This document shows positions 7,962 through 16,590 of a DNA stretch of 42,577 nt, piece after piece. Position 1 is the stretch's first letter. Each line of letters begins with the position of its first letter. The notes under the pieces are model-generated. The model was not told where the DNA came from and ran no database searches. It saw only the letters and a program-made list of their open reading frames with translations. Position numbers and translations under genes: made by a program. The DNA comes from JADFOB01 sp046753625 (lineage in GTDB: Bacteria; Planctomycetota; Phycisphaerae; UBA1845), in assembly GCA_046753625.1 (NCBI GenBank), contig JBHHUB010000007.1, positions 1 through 42,577 of the forward strand, written 5' to 3'.

Positions 7962-8430
7962 TTCCGCCGGCCCGAGCAGCCAATCCCGCCCCCCCAAGAA
8001 CAATGGCCTCCTTCGCGTAGCCGCCGTTGCCCGCCCGTGCGCAAGACCGGTTTGGCGGCGTCCAAGGGAAGGAGGCGATCCGGAAGAAGGGCGAGCATGA
8101 AGTGCCGTTCGTGGCCCGTCGGACACGAGTTCTTTGCCGAGCCTGAATGAGCATTCCCCGTATTCCGGCCCACCCACTGGCTGAATCGCCTATGGCGACC
8201 CATTGACATCGGAAGCGTAAGCCGACTTGTTGCTTGCCCGCCTGTTCCGACTGCTGCCGCGTGGAAGAGCCCAACTTGCCGGGCGCGGACGCTCACCCGC
8301 CGGTGAACCGCGCCTCGCCACGGCGCGCGGGACATGTCATTTTGGCAGAGTGTGGCAGGCAGTCTCGCGTTCTCCGCGTCTCCGCAACCCGCCCCAATCA
8401 GTCAGGATGGTCGATTTCGACTCCACCCGC
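7962..8430. other. intergenic region, no gene seen
   Basis: About 470 bases separate the second HD protein gene from the clpB promoter. I see no convincing gene: the open frames here are the antisense of neighbours or upstream extensions of clpB. Its length leaves room for the upstream binding sites an enhancer-binding protein would need, but no clear repeated site was found. Confidence 0.5.
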
Positions 8431-8447
8431 TTGGCACGTCGTATGCA
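8431..8447 (+). promoter_or_regulatory. sigma-54 (-24/-12) promoter of clpB
   Basis: TTGGCACGTCGTATGCA matches the sigma-54 consensus YTGGCACG-N4-TTGCW at every fixed position but one (A for the first T of TTGC). The invariant GG and GC are exactly ten bases apart. Transcription would begin near 8458, giving a leader of about 46 bases with the clpB Shine-Dalgarno in place. Such a promoter needs an AAA+ enhancer-binding protein, which is not encoded in this window. Confidence 0.6.
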
Positions 8448-8503
8448 ATGTTTGCCCCATGAAGAGGTACCTAGCTCAGGTGCCCATACGAAAGGACGCC
8501 ACC

Positions 8504-11122
8504 ATGAGAACAGACCAGTTTACCGTAAAGGCCGCTGAGGCGTTGCAGTTGGCCGAGCGCCTTGCGAGCCGGGCCGGCAACCCCGAACTGACGCCGCTGC
8601 ACTTGCTGGCCGCGCTGCTCGCGCCCGCCGAGGCTGTGGGTCCGGGCGGTACGGGGCCGCTGCTGGAGAAGGCGGGTGCCAACGTTGGTCCAATTCGCTC
8701 CATGGTCGAATCGGAGATGAGTCGCTTGCCGAGGGTTTCAGGTGGCATGCACACCACCAGCTCGGCGTTTCAGGAGGTTGTCGATAGCGCGATCCAGTTC
8801 GCGAAAAACATGAAGGATCAATACGTCTCGACCGACCATTTGTTGCTGGCCCTATGCGATGTCGATAGCACTGCGAAGGAAGTGCTTTCCGTCAACGGGG
8901 CGCAGACGGACGATGTGCTGTCCGCCATGAAGGAACTTCGCGGCAGCGCCGGCGTGACGTCTCAGTCGGCCGAAGACACGTTTCAGGCGCTGGAGCGATT
9001 TGGACGCGATCTTGTCGCCATCGCCCGTGAGGGCAAACTCGACCCCGTCATCGGCCGGGATGAAGAAATCCGCCGCTGCATGCAAATCCTCGCCCGTCGG
9101 ACCAAAAACAACCCGGTTCTGATTGGCGACCCGGGAGTCGGCAAGACTGCCATTGTCGAAGGTCTCGCGCTGCGCATTCTTGCCGGTGACGTGCCGGAAA
9201 CACTGAAGCACAAACGGCTCGTGGTGTTGGACATGGGTCTGCTTATCGCCGGGGCAAAACTCCGAGGCGAATTCGAAGAACGGCTCAAGGCTGTCATCCA
9301 GGAAGTGATCGATGCCGACGGCCGGGTCATTCTCTTCATCGACGAGCTGCACACGCTCATCGGTGCCGGCAAGACCGAGGGCGCGATGGACGCGGGCAAC
9401 CTGCTCAAGCCCGCCTTGGCGCGCGGGGAACTTCGCTGCATCGGTGCCACCACGTTGGAAGAATATCGTCAGCATATCGGCAAAGACAAAGCCCTGGAAC
9501 GTCGCTTCCAAAAACTATACGTCGCTGAGCCAACCGTCGAAGACACGATTGCGATACTGCGCGGACTCAAACCGCGCTATGATGCGCACCATGGCGTGCG
9601 CATCCAAGACTCGGCCCTGGTAGCGGCTGCGACGCTGTCGCACCGCTACATTCAAGACCGGAAGATGCCGGACAAGGCAATCGATCTGATCGATGAGGCG
9701 GCCGCGCGTCTGCGCATCGAGAATGAGTCTATGCCGTCCGAGCTCGACGAGCTGCGCCGGCGCACGATGCAGTTGGAAATCGAACGCGAAGCCCTCAAGA
9801 AGGAGAAGGATGCGGCCAGCCGCAAGCACCTGAACGATGTCGAGAAGTTGTTGTCTGATCTGCGTGAAAAGGATCGCGGGCTAACCGCACGTTGGGAAAA
9901 CGAAAAACGCCGATTCCAAATGATTGCCGATATCAAGAACGAAATCGGCGCCAAACAGACGGAGTTGGAAGACGCTCAGCGCCGCGGCGACCTGGAGCGG
10001 GCCGCGAAAATTCGATACGGTGAATTGTGTCAACTCGAGGCCTCGCTAACCGAACACGAAAAAAAGCTCGACGAGCTGCATCAAGACGAGCGGATACTCC
10101 ATGAAGAGGTGACCGCCGAGCAGATAGCATCCGTGGTCAGCAAGTGGACCGGCGTACCGGTCTCACGATTACTCGAAGGTGAGAAAAAGAAGCTGATCGT
10201 GATGGAAGATCGCCTCGCCGAACGCGTAGTCGGTCAACGGGAAGCGGTGCGTGCCGTCTGCGATGCGGTACGACGCTCGCGTGCCGGCTTGGGCGATCCG
10301 AATCGTCCCATCGGTTCGTTTCTCTTCCTGGGTCCGACGGGCGTCGGCAAGACCGAGTTGTGCAAAGCGTTGGCCTCGTTCCTGTTTGACGACGAGGCGG
10401 CGTTTGTCCGTATAGACATGAGCGAGTTCATGGAGCAACACAGCGTTGCCCGACTCATCGGCGCACCGCCGGGATACGTCGGTTATGAGGAGGGGGGGCG
10501 GCTGACCGAAGCGGTTAGCCGAAGACCATACAGTGTGGTGCTCTTCGATGAGATCGAAAAGGCGCATCCGGACGTCTTCAATACGCTCTTGCAAGTCTTA
10601 GACGACGGGCGGCTGACCGACGGCCATGGACGAACCGTAGACTTCCGCAATGTGATCGTGGTGATGACATCCAACATCGGCAGCGAGCACATCCAGCAAC
10701 TGGTCGAAACCGGCCACGACGATGCCCCCGCCCTGGACATCGAAATCGAGATGCGCGTAAAACAGGATCTCAAGGCAACGTTTCGACCGGAGTTCCTCAA
10801 CCGCATCGATGAAATGGTGATTTTCCATCAGCTCACACGCGAGGACTTGGTGAAGATCGCTGAGATACAGGTGGTGTACCTCCGCCGGCGACTTGCCGAA
10901 CGCGACTTGAAACTGGTCTTCACCGAAGCAGCTACGCAGAAGCTCGCAACGGACGGCTTCGATCCCGCCTACGGAGCAAGACCCCTGAAACGCCTCATCC
11001 AGCAGGTTATCGAAAACCCGCTAGCCAAACGCATCCTGTCCGGCGACTTCAGCCCGGGGGATACGGTTGCGGTGGACGTGGACGGCGCGGCCTTTGTGTT
11101 CGAGAAGCGCGAAGGCCGTTAG
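8504..11122 (+). CDS. clpB: ClpB-type AAA+ disaggregase
   Basis: An 872-residue Hsp100 chaperone that threads aggregated protein through a hexameric pore together with DnaK. The ATG at 8504 has AAAGGA seven bases upstream and begins the usual N-domain with MRTDQFTVKAAEAL. Domains in order: N-domain (1 to about 150); first AAA+ module with Walker A GDPGVGKTA from residue 208 and LFIDELHTL; the coiled-coil middle domain (about 400-530, with many Lys/Glu/Arg); second AAA+ module with GPTGVGKTE from residue 610 and VVLFDEIEKAHP; and the C-terminal domain with GFDPAYGARPLKRLIQ. The middle domain separates it from ClpA and ClpC, and no ClpP-binding tripeptide was noted. It appears to be a single-gene unit under a sigma-54 promoter. 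Length and motifs are normal for the family. Confidence 0.95.
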   Translation: MRTDQFTVKAAEALQLAERLASRAGNPELTPLHLLAALLAPAEAVGPGGTGPLLEKAGANVGPIRSMVESEMSRLPRVSGGMHTTSSAFQEVVDSAIQFAKNMKDQYVSTDHLLLALCDVDSTAKEVLSVNGAQTDDVLSAMKELRGSAGVTSQSAEDTFQALERFGRDLVAIAREGKLDPVIGRDEEIRRCMQILARRTKNNPVLIGDPGVGKTAIVEGLALRILAGDVPETLKHKRLVVLDMGLLIAGAKLRGEFEERLKAVIQEVIDADGRVILFIDELHTLIGAGKTEGAMDAGNLLKPALARGELRCIGATTLEEYRQHIGKDKALERRFQKLYVAEPTVEDTIAILRGLKPRYDAHHGVRIQDSALVAAATLSHRYIQDRKMPDKAIDLIDEAAARLRIENESMPSELDELRRRTMQLEIEREALKKEKDAASRKHLNDVEKLLSDLREKDRGLTARWENEKRRFQMIADIKNEIGAKQTELEDAQRRGDLERAAKIRYGELCQLEASLTEHEKKLDELHQDERILHEEVTAEQIASVVSKWTGVPVSRLLEGEKKKLIVMEDRLAERVVGQREAVRAVCDAVRRSRAGLGDPNRPIGSFLFLGPTGVGKTELCKALASFLFDDEAAFVRIDMSEFMEQHSVARLIGAPPGYVGYEEGGRLTEAVSRRPYSVVLFDEIEKAHPDVFNTLLQVLDDGRLTDGHGRTVDFRNVIVVMTSNIGSEHIQQLVETGHDDAPALDIEIEMRVKQDLKATFRPEFLNRIDEMVIFHQLTREDLVKIAEIQVVYLRRRLAERDLKLVFTEAATQKLATDGFDPAYGARPLKRLIQQVIENPLAKRILSGDFSPGDTVAVDVDGAAFVFEKREGR

Positions 11123-11191
11123 CCGCCCGTTGAACTTGTTCTCTGGTGTCATTGCGGTGAGCGTGCGGGAGGGGATTTGACCGGCCTTGTA

Positions 11192-11208
11192 CCGTCGGCG
11201 AGCGACGG
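11192..11208 (+). terminator. hairpin downstream of clpB
   Basis: CCGTCG-gcgag-CGACGG is a perfect six-pair hairpin 70 bases after the clpB stop codon. There is no T-tract, so termination is uncertain. Confidence 0.25.
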
Positions 11209-11266
11209 CTGACGGGTTAGGATGGCCGCGACGCCTCGATGTCGTCGGTCATCAGCGCCTCATCGC

Positions 11267-11383
11267 TCGATCAAGAGCGAGTGCATATGGCCTTACGCGC
11301 CGCTGATGCCGGACGATGCGCGGCGTTTGGTCGGTGCGTACGTGGCGCAAGACAACGAAGTGCGGCTGCACAGTGCGATCGGC
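11267..11383 (+). pseudogene. relic of IS3-type transposase (integrase core C-terminus)
   Basis: Translation here gives SIKSECIWPYAPL, then DDARRLVGAYV and NEVRLHSAIG. This is the end of the DDE integrase domain of IS3-family OrfB, whose usual form is close to IK.ECIRPGTPL..EDARR.V..YV.HYN.VRLHSAIGY. The HYN is changed to QDN, the frame stops at 11416, and nothing of the catalytic domain precedes it. No inverted repeats or orfA were found. It is a decayed insertion-sequence remnant in the roughly 600-base gap between clpB and the DUF554 gene. Confidence 0.7.
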
Positions 11384-11526
11384 GTCGACCGGCATGTCGG
11401 TGCCGCATTTCGCTGATCGGGGTCATACGCTTCCGAAGTGCCGCCCCGGATACCGCCATCGACCGCGATCGGGCATTGGCTACGTGCGACCGACCCCAAG
11501 CCGCCGGCAGACCCTACGTGACACGA

Positions 11527-11556
11527 TGGTAACCGGGTTTGCGCCTGGTGCTCTGA
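11527..11556 (+). repeat. dispersed hairpin repeat, family B, copy 1
   Basis: The core ACCGGGTTTGCGCCTGGTGC is followed by TCTGA. The same element occurs at 14645-14673 and, on the other strand, twice at 24533-24593. The left and right halves pair to form a hairpin around TTGCG. It lies in the gap before the DUF554 gene. Confidence 0.6.
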
Positions 11557-11721
11557 ACGATATCCGCCACCGATTCTGTCGCGTGCTTGGCGCCACACCA
11601 TCCCTTCAAACATCGCCCCACCTTTTCTTCGCCGGCCAAGTGGCGTACGCTTCGCTGCGCGGAGGTAGCTTGTGCAGGTGGGAACGGCCCATCGTACCGA
11701 AATGAGAGGATCGTGTTGGAT

Positions 11722-12510
11722 ATGATCTGGTCGGCGCTTTCGGGCACGATGGTCAACGTGGCGACGGTTGCGGCCGGCAGCCTGGCCGGGCTTTCCGTCG
11801 CGGCCAAGGTTTCGCAGCGCTATCGGTTGATCGTGCTCACGACGCTCGGGCTGGTCACGATCACGCTCGGTATCGATGCCTCCGTGCTTCGCTTTGCCGA
11901 CACGGTGCGGGAATTCGGTCCCAAGGTGGCCGACGGTCAGACATACGGCGCCCGCCTGGCCATGGTCATGATCGCCTCTCTGGTCCTGGGCTCGATCCTG
12001 GGGACGGCGCTGCGGCTTCACGCGCGGGTGGAATCACTCGGAAAATGGATTCATGGCCGCTTTTCGAAACAGGACGGGCACGCGTTCGCGGAAGGATTCT
12101 TGACGGCCAGTGTCATTTTCTGCGTGGGGCCGCTCACGCTTCTGGGGTGCCTGGAAAATGGGGCCCACGGCGATCCGAGCTACCTGTACATTAAATCAGT
12201 CTTGGATGGCTTTTGTTCGATGGCCCTGGCGTCCGCTTTGGGATGGGGCGTACTCGCGAGCGTTTTGACCGTGCTCACGTTTCAAGGCGGACTCTCCTTG
12301 CTGGCCATGGCGGTCGCCGCCCCGCTCGATCCGGTTTCGATTCAGTTGATGACGATCGTAGGCGGAGTGATTCTGCTGGCGACGGCATTGATGATTTTGG
12401 AAATCAAGGCGGTTCCGGTGGCGGACATGCTTCCGGGGATTTTTCTGCCGCCGTTGCTGGTTTGGATGGCCGAGTACCTGCGCCCCGGGATGCTGTTGCC
12501 CGGAGTCTGA
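11722..12510 (+). CDS. DUF554 family integral membrane protein
   Basis: A 262-residue hydrophobic protein with seven or so membrane helices, matching the uncharacterised DUF554 family (YdfK-like in Bacillus and YqgA-like in E. coli). Family features visible are the N-terminal GTMVNVATVAAGSLAG, the central FLTASVIFCVGPLTLLG with a following LENG, and the C-terminal IVGGVILLATALMILEIK. The ATG at 11722 has AGAGGA eleven bases upstream; a GTG at 11713 is too close to that site. The role of the family is unknown; a transporter has been suggested for relatives, but nothing here shows the substrate. Bpt follows after only 29 bases on the same strand, so the two are probably cotranscribed, although no functional link is evident. 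Confidence 0.85.
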   Translation: MIWSALSGTMVNVATVAAGSLAGLSVAAKVSQRYRLIVLTTLGLVTITLGIDASVLRFADTVREFGPKVADGQTYGARLAMVMIASLVLGSILGTALRLHARVESLGKWIHGRFSKQDGHAFAEGFLTASVIFCVGPLTLLGCLENGAHGDPSYLYIKSVLDGFCSMALASALGWGVLASVLTVLTFQGGLSLLAMAVAAPLDPVSIQLMTIVGGVILLATALMILEIKAVPVADMLPGIFLPPLLVWMAEYLRPGMLLPGV

Positions 12511-12539
12511 TCGGCTTACTACAAACCTTTGTCGCCGAT

Positions 12540-13283
12540 ATGAACCAGGATTCAGAACCATCCAACGTCTTCGCAGCTTTGCACACAGAAGGCGCGATGC
12601 CGCGCGCGGTGAGCCCGGAACATCCGTGCCCCTACCTGCCCGGTCGGCAATCGCGCAGCGAAGCCTATCTGGCGGATGGGCTAACCGGAGCCATGTATGA
12701 AGGCCTGATGGCCCTCGGTTTTCGCCGAAGCGGGCGGGTGGTCTACCGGCCGGTGTGCCGGGCGTGCTGCGCGTGCCAGCAACTCCGCGTTCCGGTCGAT
12801 CGTTTTCGTCCGACGCGATCCATGCGCCGCGTGTGGCGGGCCAATCATGATGTCACCGTGGTCGTCGGTCCACCCGAGTGCAAGCCGAATCGGGCTCAAT
12901 TGTTTCGCCGATACCTGGACCATCAGCATGACAGCGCAATGTCGCGGACGATGGAGGCGCTTCGAGAGTTTCTGTACGACTCACCGATTCAGACGCTGGA
13001 ATTCGCGTACTATGCCTCCGACAAGCTCCTAGCCGTCAGCATCGCCGATGTTTGCCCGAACGGTTTGAGCAGCGTGTACGTGTTTTTCGAACCGGACGAA
13101 AGTAAGCGAAGCCTGGGAACCTACTCGGCGCTTTGGGAAATCGACTACTGCCGGCGCCACCGGCTTGCGTACTACTACCTGGGCTTCTACGTTGCCAACT
13201 GTGCGACGATGTCGTACAAGGCAAGGTTTCGTCCCAATGAGGTGCTCGTGGCGCCGGGTCGATGGGCGATGTTTCGGGAATAG
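12540..13283 (+). CDS. bpt: aspartate/glutamate leucyltransferase Bpt (N-end rule)
   Basis: A 247-residue aminoacyl-tRNA protein transferase of the Ate1/Bpt family. Bacterial Bpt adds leucine from Leu-tRNA to proteins beginning with Asp or Glu, marking them for ClpS and ClpAP. Seen here: the N-terminal CPYLPGRQSRSEAYL; YEGLMALGFRRSGRVVYRPV followed by CRACCACQQLRVPVDRF, the Cys-rich signature; and the C-terminal EIDYCRRHRLAYYYLGFY followed by MSYKARFRPNE. Length and motif order are typical. The frame is open upstream to 12213, but that overlaps the DUF554 gene; the ATG at 12540 gives the normal N-terminus. No ClpA or ClpS is in the window; clpB lies 1.4 kb upstream. Leu rather than Arg as the donor is inferred from bacterial relatives. 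Confidence 0.9.
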   Translation: MNQDSEPSNVFAALHTEGAMPRAVSPEHPCPYLPGRQSRSEAYLADGLTGAMYEGLMALGFRRSGRVVYRPVCRACCACQQLRVPVDRFRPTRSMRRVWRANHDVTVVVGPPECKPNRAQLFRRYLDHQHDSAMSRTMEALREFLYDSPIQTLEFAYYASDKLLAVSIADVCPNGLSSVYVFFEPDESKRSLGTYSALWEIDYCRRHRLAYYYLGFYVANCATMSYKARFRPNEVLVAPGRWAMFRE

Positions 13284-13318
13284 GGCTGCGTCAACGCCGC
13301 CTTGATGGCGGAGCCCAT

Positions 13319-13420
13319 GTAGCACAGCGGCCCCCGCTGTGTCTGCGCGACCATCCGGCGTGTTTGGGCAGCCCGTGGCTGCGTTTTCGGCAACAACCCA
13401 GCCGAGGGCGGCTGGGCTAC
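13319..13420. repeat. two-hairpin intergenic element, full copy with terminal repeats
   Basis: The 102-base element has ends GTAGC and GCTAC as inverted copies. It contains CACAGCGG-CCC-CCGCTGTG at 13323-13341 and CCAGCCG-AGGG-CGGCTGG at 13398-13415. Stem sequences match the shorter copy at 523-582. Its presence immediately before the heptosyltransferase gene argues against the far-upstream start of that reading frame. Confidence 0.6.
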
Positions 13421-13458
13421 AGTACCAGGCTCGGATCAACCGGAAAGGGCGTGCGGCG

Positions 13459-14550
13459 TTGCGTGACGAAGACCTCCGAACTCGATCCTTTCAGCGGATC
13501 CTTCTGATCAAACCCAGTTCGCTGGGCGACATCATCCACGCGCTGCCCGTCTTGCATGGCCTGCGGCGCCGCTTTGAAAACGCCCAAATCGACTGGCTCA
13601 TCGGCAAACCGTTTGTCCCCCTCCTGGCGGGCCATCCCGAAATCAGCGAGCTGATTCCCTTTGACCGAAAACGATTCGGCCGGGTGGGCCGGAGCTGGTC
13701 GGCCACGAAGGAGTTCACGCGCTTTCTTCGCTCGTTGCGACAGCGGCGGTATGACTTGATCGTCGATATCCAGGGTCTCTTCCGATCCGGATTCATGGCG
13801 CGTGCCACCGGCGCGGCAGTCCGAATCGGGTTTCGAGACGCCCGCGAGGGCGCGTGGATCTTCTACAATCGCCACCTGACGCCGGCGACGAAAGACATGC
13901 ACGCCGTAACGCGCAACTGGCTCGCCGCGGCGCCGCTCGGTTTTGCCGACGCCCCGATCCGCTTCGACCTCGGTGAGAACGCCTCCTGTGGGCAAGAGGC
14001 AAGGGCGCTGCTCCAAACGGCCCCGGCGGCGCCGGCCACACGATGGGTGGCCGTCATCCCGGGTGCCCGGTGGGAGACCAAAGTCTGGCCGCCCGATCGT
14101 TTCTCCCAGACGATCGACCGATTGCAGGCAACGTCCGATATCCGTTGCGTGCTCGTCGGTGGACCGGACGACGTGGACTTGTGCGCGGGGATTGCGCGGG
14201 CGTGCACTTCGTCCCCGCTCAATCTGGCGGGCAAGACGACGCTGCCTCTGCTCACGGGCGTTTTACGCGAAGCTGACTGCATCTTAGGCCATGATTCCGG
14301 GGCCATGCATCTGGGCGCGGCCCTGGACAGGCCGTTGGTCTGCATCACCGGCCCGACGAACCCCATCAGAACCGGCCCCTACCAGCGATTGGACGACGTG
14401 CTTCGGCTCGATCTGGCCTGCTCGCCGTGCTACCTCCGCCGCCTCGCCCAGTGCGGCCATCAACATCAGTGCATGCGGGATCTCAGCGTCGACATGATCA
14501 CCGGCGGCGTGATGGAACGGCTTGACCGCCCCAATCGCCGTGACGCATAG
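13459..14550 (+). CDS. glycosyltransferase family 9, heptosyltransferase-like
   Basis: A 363-residue GT-B enzyme of the ADP-heptose:LPS heptosyltransferase family (WaaC/WaaF/WaaQ type). It would transfer heptose from ADP-heptose to the lipopolysaccharide core on the inner face of the cytoplasmic membrane. Visible motifs are ILLIKPSSLGDIIHALPVL at the N-terminus, DLIVDIQGLFRSGFMA, VAVIPGARWETKVWP at the start of the second domain, VLVGGPDD, and CILGHDSGAMHLGAAL in the sugar-nucleotide site. The frame is open from 13339, but those codons lie inside a hairpin repeat; the TTG at 13459, with AAAGGG about nine bases upstream, gives a normal N-terminus. A weakness is that no ATG is available. It fits with the HldE-like and LptFG genes a few kilobases downstream. 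The exact acceptor cannot be told. Confidence 0.85.
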   Translation: MRDEDLRTRSFQRILLIKPSSLGDIIHALPVLHGLRRRFENAQIDWLIGKPFVPLLAGHPEISELIPFDRKRFGRVGRSWSATKEFTRFLRSLRQRRYDLIVDIQGLFRSGFMARATGAAVRIGFRDAREGAWIFYNRHLTPATKDMHAVTRNWLAAAPLGFADAPIRFDLGENASCGQEARALLQTAPAAPATRWVAVIPGARWETKVWPPDRFSQTIDRLQATSDIRCVLVGGPDDVDLCAGIARACTSSPLNLAGKTTLPLLTGVLREADCILGHDSGAMHLGAALDRPLVCITGPTNPIRTGPYQRLDDVLRLDLACSPCYLRRLAQCGHQHQCMRDLSVDMITGGVMERLDRPNRRDA

Positions 14551-14644
14551 GTAGTGCAGAGCCTTGGCGTCCGTGACGAACCCAGCGGGATGGGAACGCC
14601 GAATCAGACCCGCTGACGCCGGCCTGCGGACCCTCGCGGGAGAC

Positions 14645-14673
14645 TGTCATCGGGTTCGCGCGCAGTGCTCAGA
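14645..14673 (+). repeat. dispersed hairpin repeat, family B, diverged copy
   Basis: TGTCATCGGGTTCGCG followed by CGCAGTGCTCAGA aligns with the copies at 11527-11556 and 24533-24593, with about seven mismatches in thirty. The hairpin is partly lost. It sits in the 282-base gap between the GT9 and DUF2062 genes, in which nothing else was recognised. Confidence 0.45.
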
Positions 14674-14832
14674 AAAGTGCCCGCCGTCCATTCCGTACCG
14701 ATCCTGGCGCACTGAGCCCGGGCAGCGCAGACAAGCCGATCCCTAGTCGATAACATAAGAAGTCCGTAGGCACGATCGGCGGCATGCCGGGTACGACTCT
14801 TGGATGATCGGTAGCGGACAAAGGACATCGCG

Positions 14833-15402
14833 TTGGCGCAGATTCGGTCGAAAATTCGCAGGTTCCTCCTAAATAAGGTGTTGCACGCGGACGACTCACC
14901 GCACGTGATCGCGTTGGGCTGCGGGATCGCCATGTTCGTGGCCTTGCTCCCGTTGGTTGGCCTTCAAACGTTGATCGCGATTGGCATCGCGGCCGTTTTC
15001 CGAGCCAACAAGGCGGTATGCGTGCCGATCGTGTGGATCACGAACCCTGCAACGCTCGTGCCGGTCTATTGGGGATGCCTCCGAGTGGGACAGTTCGTGC
15101 TGCCCGCGGGAGGCCCCGACCGCGCGGAGGAAATCCAGCGGTTGTCCGAGCTGGCTTCCCATGCGAGTATCTTCGACGCGGCGTTCTGGTCGAGCCTCTA
15201 CACCGTCCTGGTCGGCCTGGGGGAGGAGCTTTGGGTCGGGTGCCTGGTCGTGGGAATCACCTTCGCCGTCCTGACCTATTTTGCGGTGCTTTGGAGCGTA
15301 TCCCTGTATCGAGAACGCCGGCGCCGGCACCAACTGCGGCGCAACCTGCTGCGTTCCAAGTTCCAGCGCCCCAGAGCCACCAAGCGGCGGGAGCCGGCGT
15401 AA
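14833..15402 (+). CDS. DUF2062 membrane protein
   Basis: A 189-residue protein of the uncharacterised DUF2062 family. It starts with TTG at 14833, strongly supported by AAAGGA seven bases upstream; no ATG is available. A basic N-tail (RSKIRRFLLNKVL) is followed by the family pattern of SPHVIALGCGIAMFVALLPL, GLQTLIAIGIAAVFRANKAV and WITNPATLVPVYWG, then two more helices near 120-160 and a very basic C-tail. The NP in WITNP is characteristic. Some proteins with this domain are fused to glycosyltransferases, and here the upstream neighbour is a GT9 enzyme, so an envelope role is possible but unproven. It converges with lptG, 67 bases away. Confidence 0.8.
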   Translation: MAQIRSKIRRFLLNKVLHADDSPHVIALGCGIAMFVALLPLVGLQTLIAIGIAAVFRANKAVCVPIVWITNPATLVPVYWGCLRVGQFVLPAGGPDRAEEIQRLSELASHASIFDAAFWSSLYTVLVGLGEELWVGCLVVGITFAVLTYFAVLWSVSLYRERRRRHQLRRNLLRSKFQRPRATKRREPA

Positions 15403-15469
15403 GCCGGCGAGGCCGCGTCCGGCTGATGCGACGCTTTATTCCGCGTGCCGATCCACCCACTCGGTCGCA

Positions 15470-16576
15470 TCAAGTCCGAATGCGATCGATGAGCACCATC
15501 GCGACCGTAGCGAACACGAAAATAGGTATCCACGCCATCAGCGCGGTCTCCGTCTCCGGCCGCAAACTCTGCATGACGAAATTCGTAACGTAGCAGCCTC
15601 CGCAGGCCAACAGGCACTTCCCCGTATCCCCGAGGACGTTGGCGGGAGATCGATCGAGGAAGAACGGAAGCCCCAGGAGCAGCAGGACCAGGCTAACCAG
15701 CGGGGCGGCCACCCGGTTGTGCTTGGCACGCATGATCGGGGCTCGGGCGGAGATGCCGGCGCGCTCCTGCTCGCGGAGTTGGCTCAGGCTGAGGTAACTG
15801 ATCCACCCTTCAGCCTGCCGCATGAGAATGGCCTCGGGGCTCAGATCGCTGTCGTAATACTTGACCGGCTCCTCCCGGACGCTCCCCCGCGGCCGCAGCG
15901 TATTCCCTTTTTCTTGGCTTCGGGTCACGCTCCGCCCCCGCTCAAGCTGCCATCGCCCGACCGGTTGGGTTACTGACGGCGGTTCCCAATGAGCCCGATC
16001 GGCCTCCACGGTCTTGACGATTTTCCCGGCTGCGTCTCGCGTCAAGACGAGCATGCGCTGCATCTCTCGCGTGAGCGGGTGGAACGCGCCGGCCGAGAGC
16101 AATGCGCCGTCCCGGTCTTTGAGAAACAGCACCTCATACGCCCGCTTTCCGTCCGCATCGTCGTGGTCGCGGGCAAGCAGGTGGGCCACCGCCGGGATGC
16201 ACAACTCGGTGTCCACCACGAGCAGGGCGGTCGTGCAGACGCCGAACAGGACAATCGGTCGCGCCACGCGAAACAGGCTGACCCCGGACGCCAGGATGGC
16301 CGTCAGCTCGTTGAGCTTCCTCATGCGGGCGAGCACGGCCATGCACGAGAAGAGCGTGATGGCCCCCGAGAGTTGCGAAAAATAGAGAAAGATGTTGGGC
16401 CAGTAGTAGCTGAAGATGTTGCCGACGACGACGGAAAGCGGATAGCCGTGCTCCGTGAACTCGTCCATGTTGACGAACATATCGAGCGTGACGTACAGGC
16501 TGATCATGACGCAAAGCGCCACGGAGTAGTTCACGATCAGGGAACGCAGAATGTATTTGTCCAGTGTGCTGATCAT
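15470..16576 (-). CDS. lptG: LptG-like LPS export permease
   Basis: A 368-residue LptF/LptG family permease (YjgP/YjgQ). Together with LptF and the ATPase LptB2 it pulls lipopolysaccharide out of the inner membrane for transport to the outer membrane. The Met of MISTLDKYILRSL is chosen; it lies 14 bases after the end of lptF, so the two genes form an operon. Three helices occupy residues 10-120 (including ITLFSCMAVLARMRKLNELT, the coupling region), then a periplasmic domain of about 170 residues, then three C-terminal helices including APLVSLVLLLLGLPFFLDR. Assignment as LptG rather than LptF rests on the short N-terminus LDKYILRS and gene order, so the two names could be swapped. No lptB is in the window. 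Confidence 0.82.
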   Translation of the reverse strand: MISTLDKYILRSLIVNYSVALCVMISLYVTLDMFVNMDEFTEHGYPLSVVVGNIFSYYWPNIFLYFSQLSGAITLFSCMAVLARMRKLNELTAILASGVSLFRVARPIVLFGVCTTALLVVDTELCIPAVAHLLARDHDDADGKRAYEVLFLKDRDGALLSAGAFHPLTREMQRMLVLTRDAAGKIVKTVEADRAHWEPPSVTQPVGRWQLERGRSVTRSQEKGNTLRPRGSVREEPVKYYDSDLSPEAILMRQAEGWISYLSLSQLREQERAGISARAPIMRAKHNRVAAPLVSLVLLLLGLPFFLDRSPANVLGDTGKCLLACGGCYVTNFVMQSLRPETETALMAWIPIFVFATVAMVLIDRIRT

Positions 16577-16590
16577 GGATAGCGCGTACT

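Noticed and set aside
8234..8503. Upstream extension of clpB by 90 residues
   Set aside because: The ClpB N-domain begins at 8504 with a good Shine-Dalgarno, and the extension covers the sigma-54 promoter.
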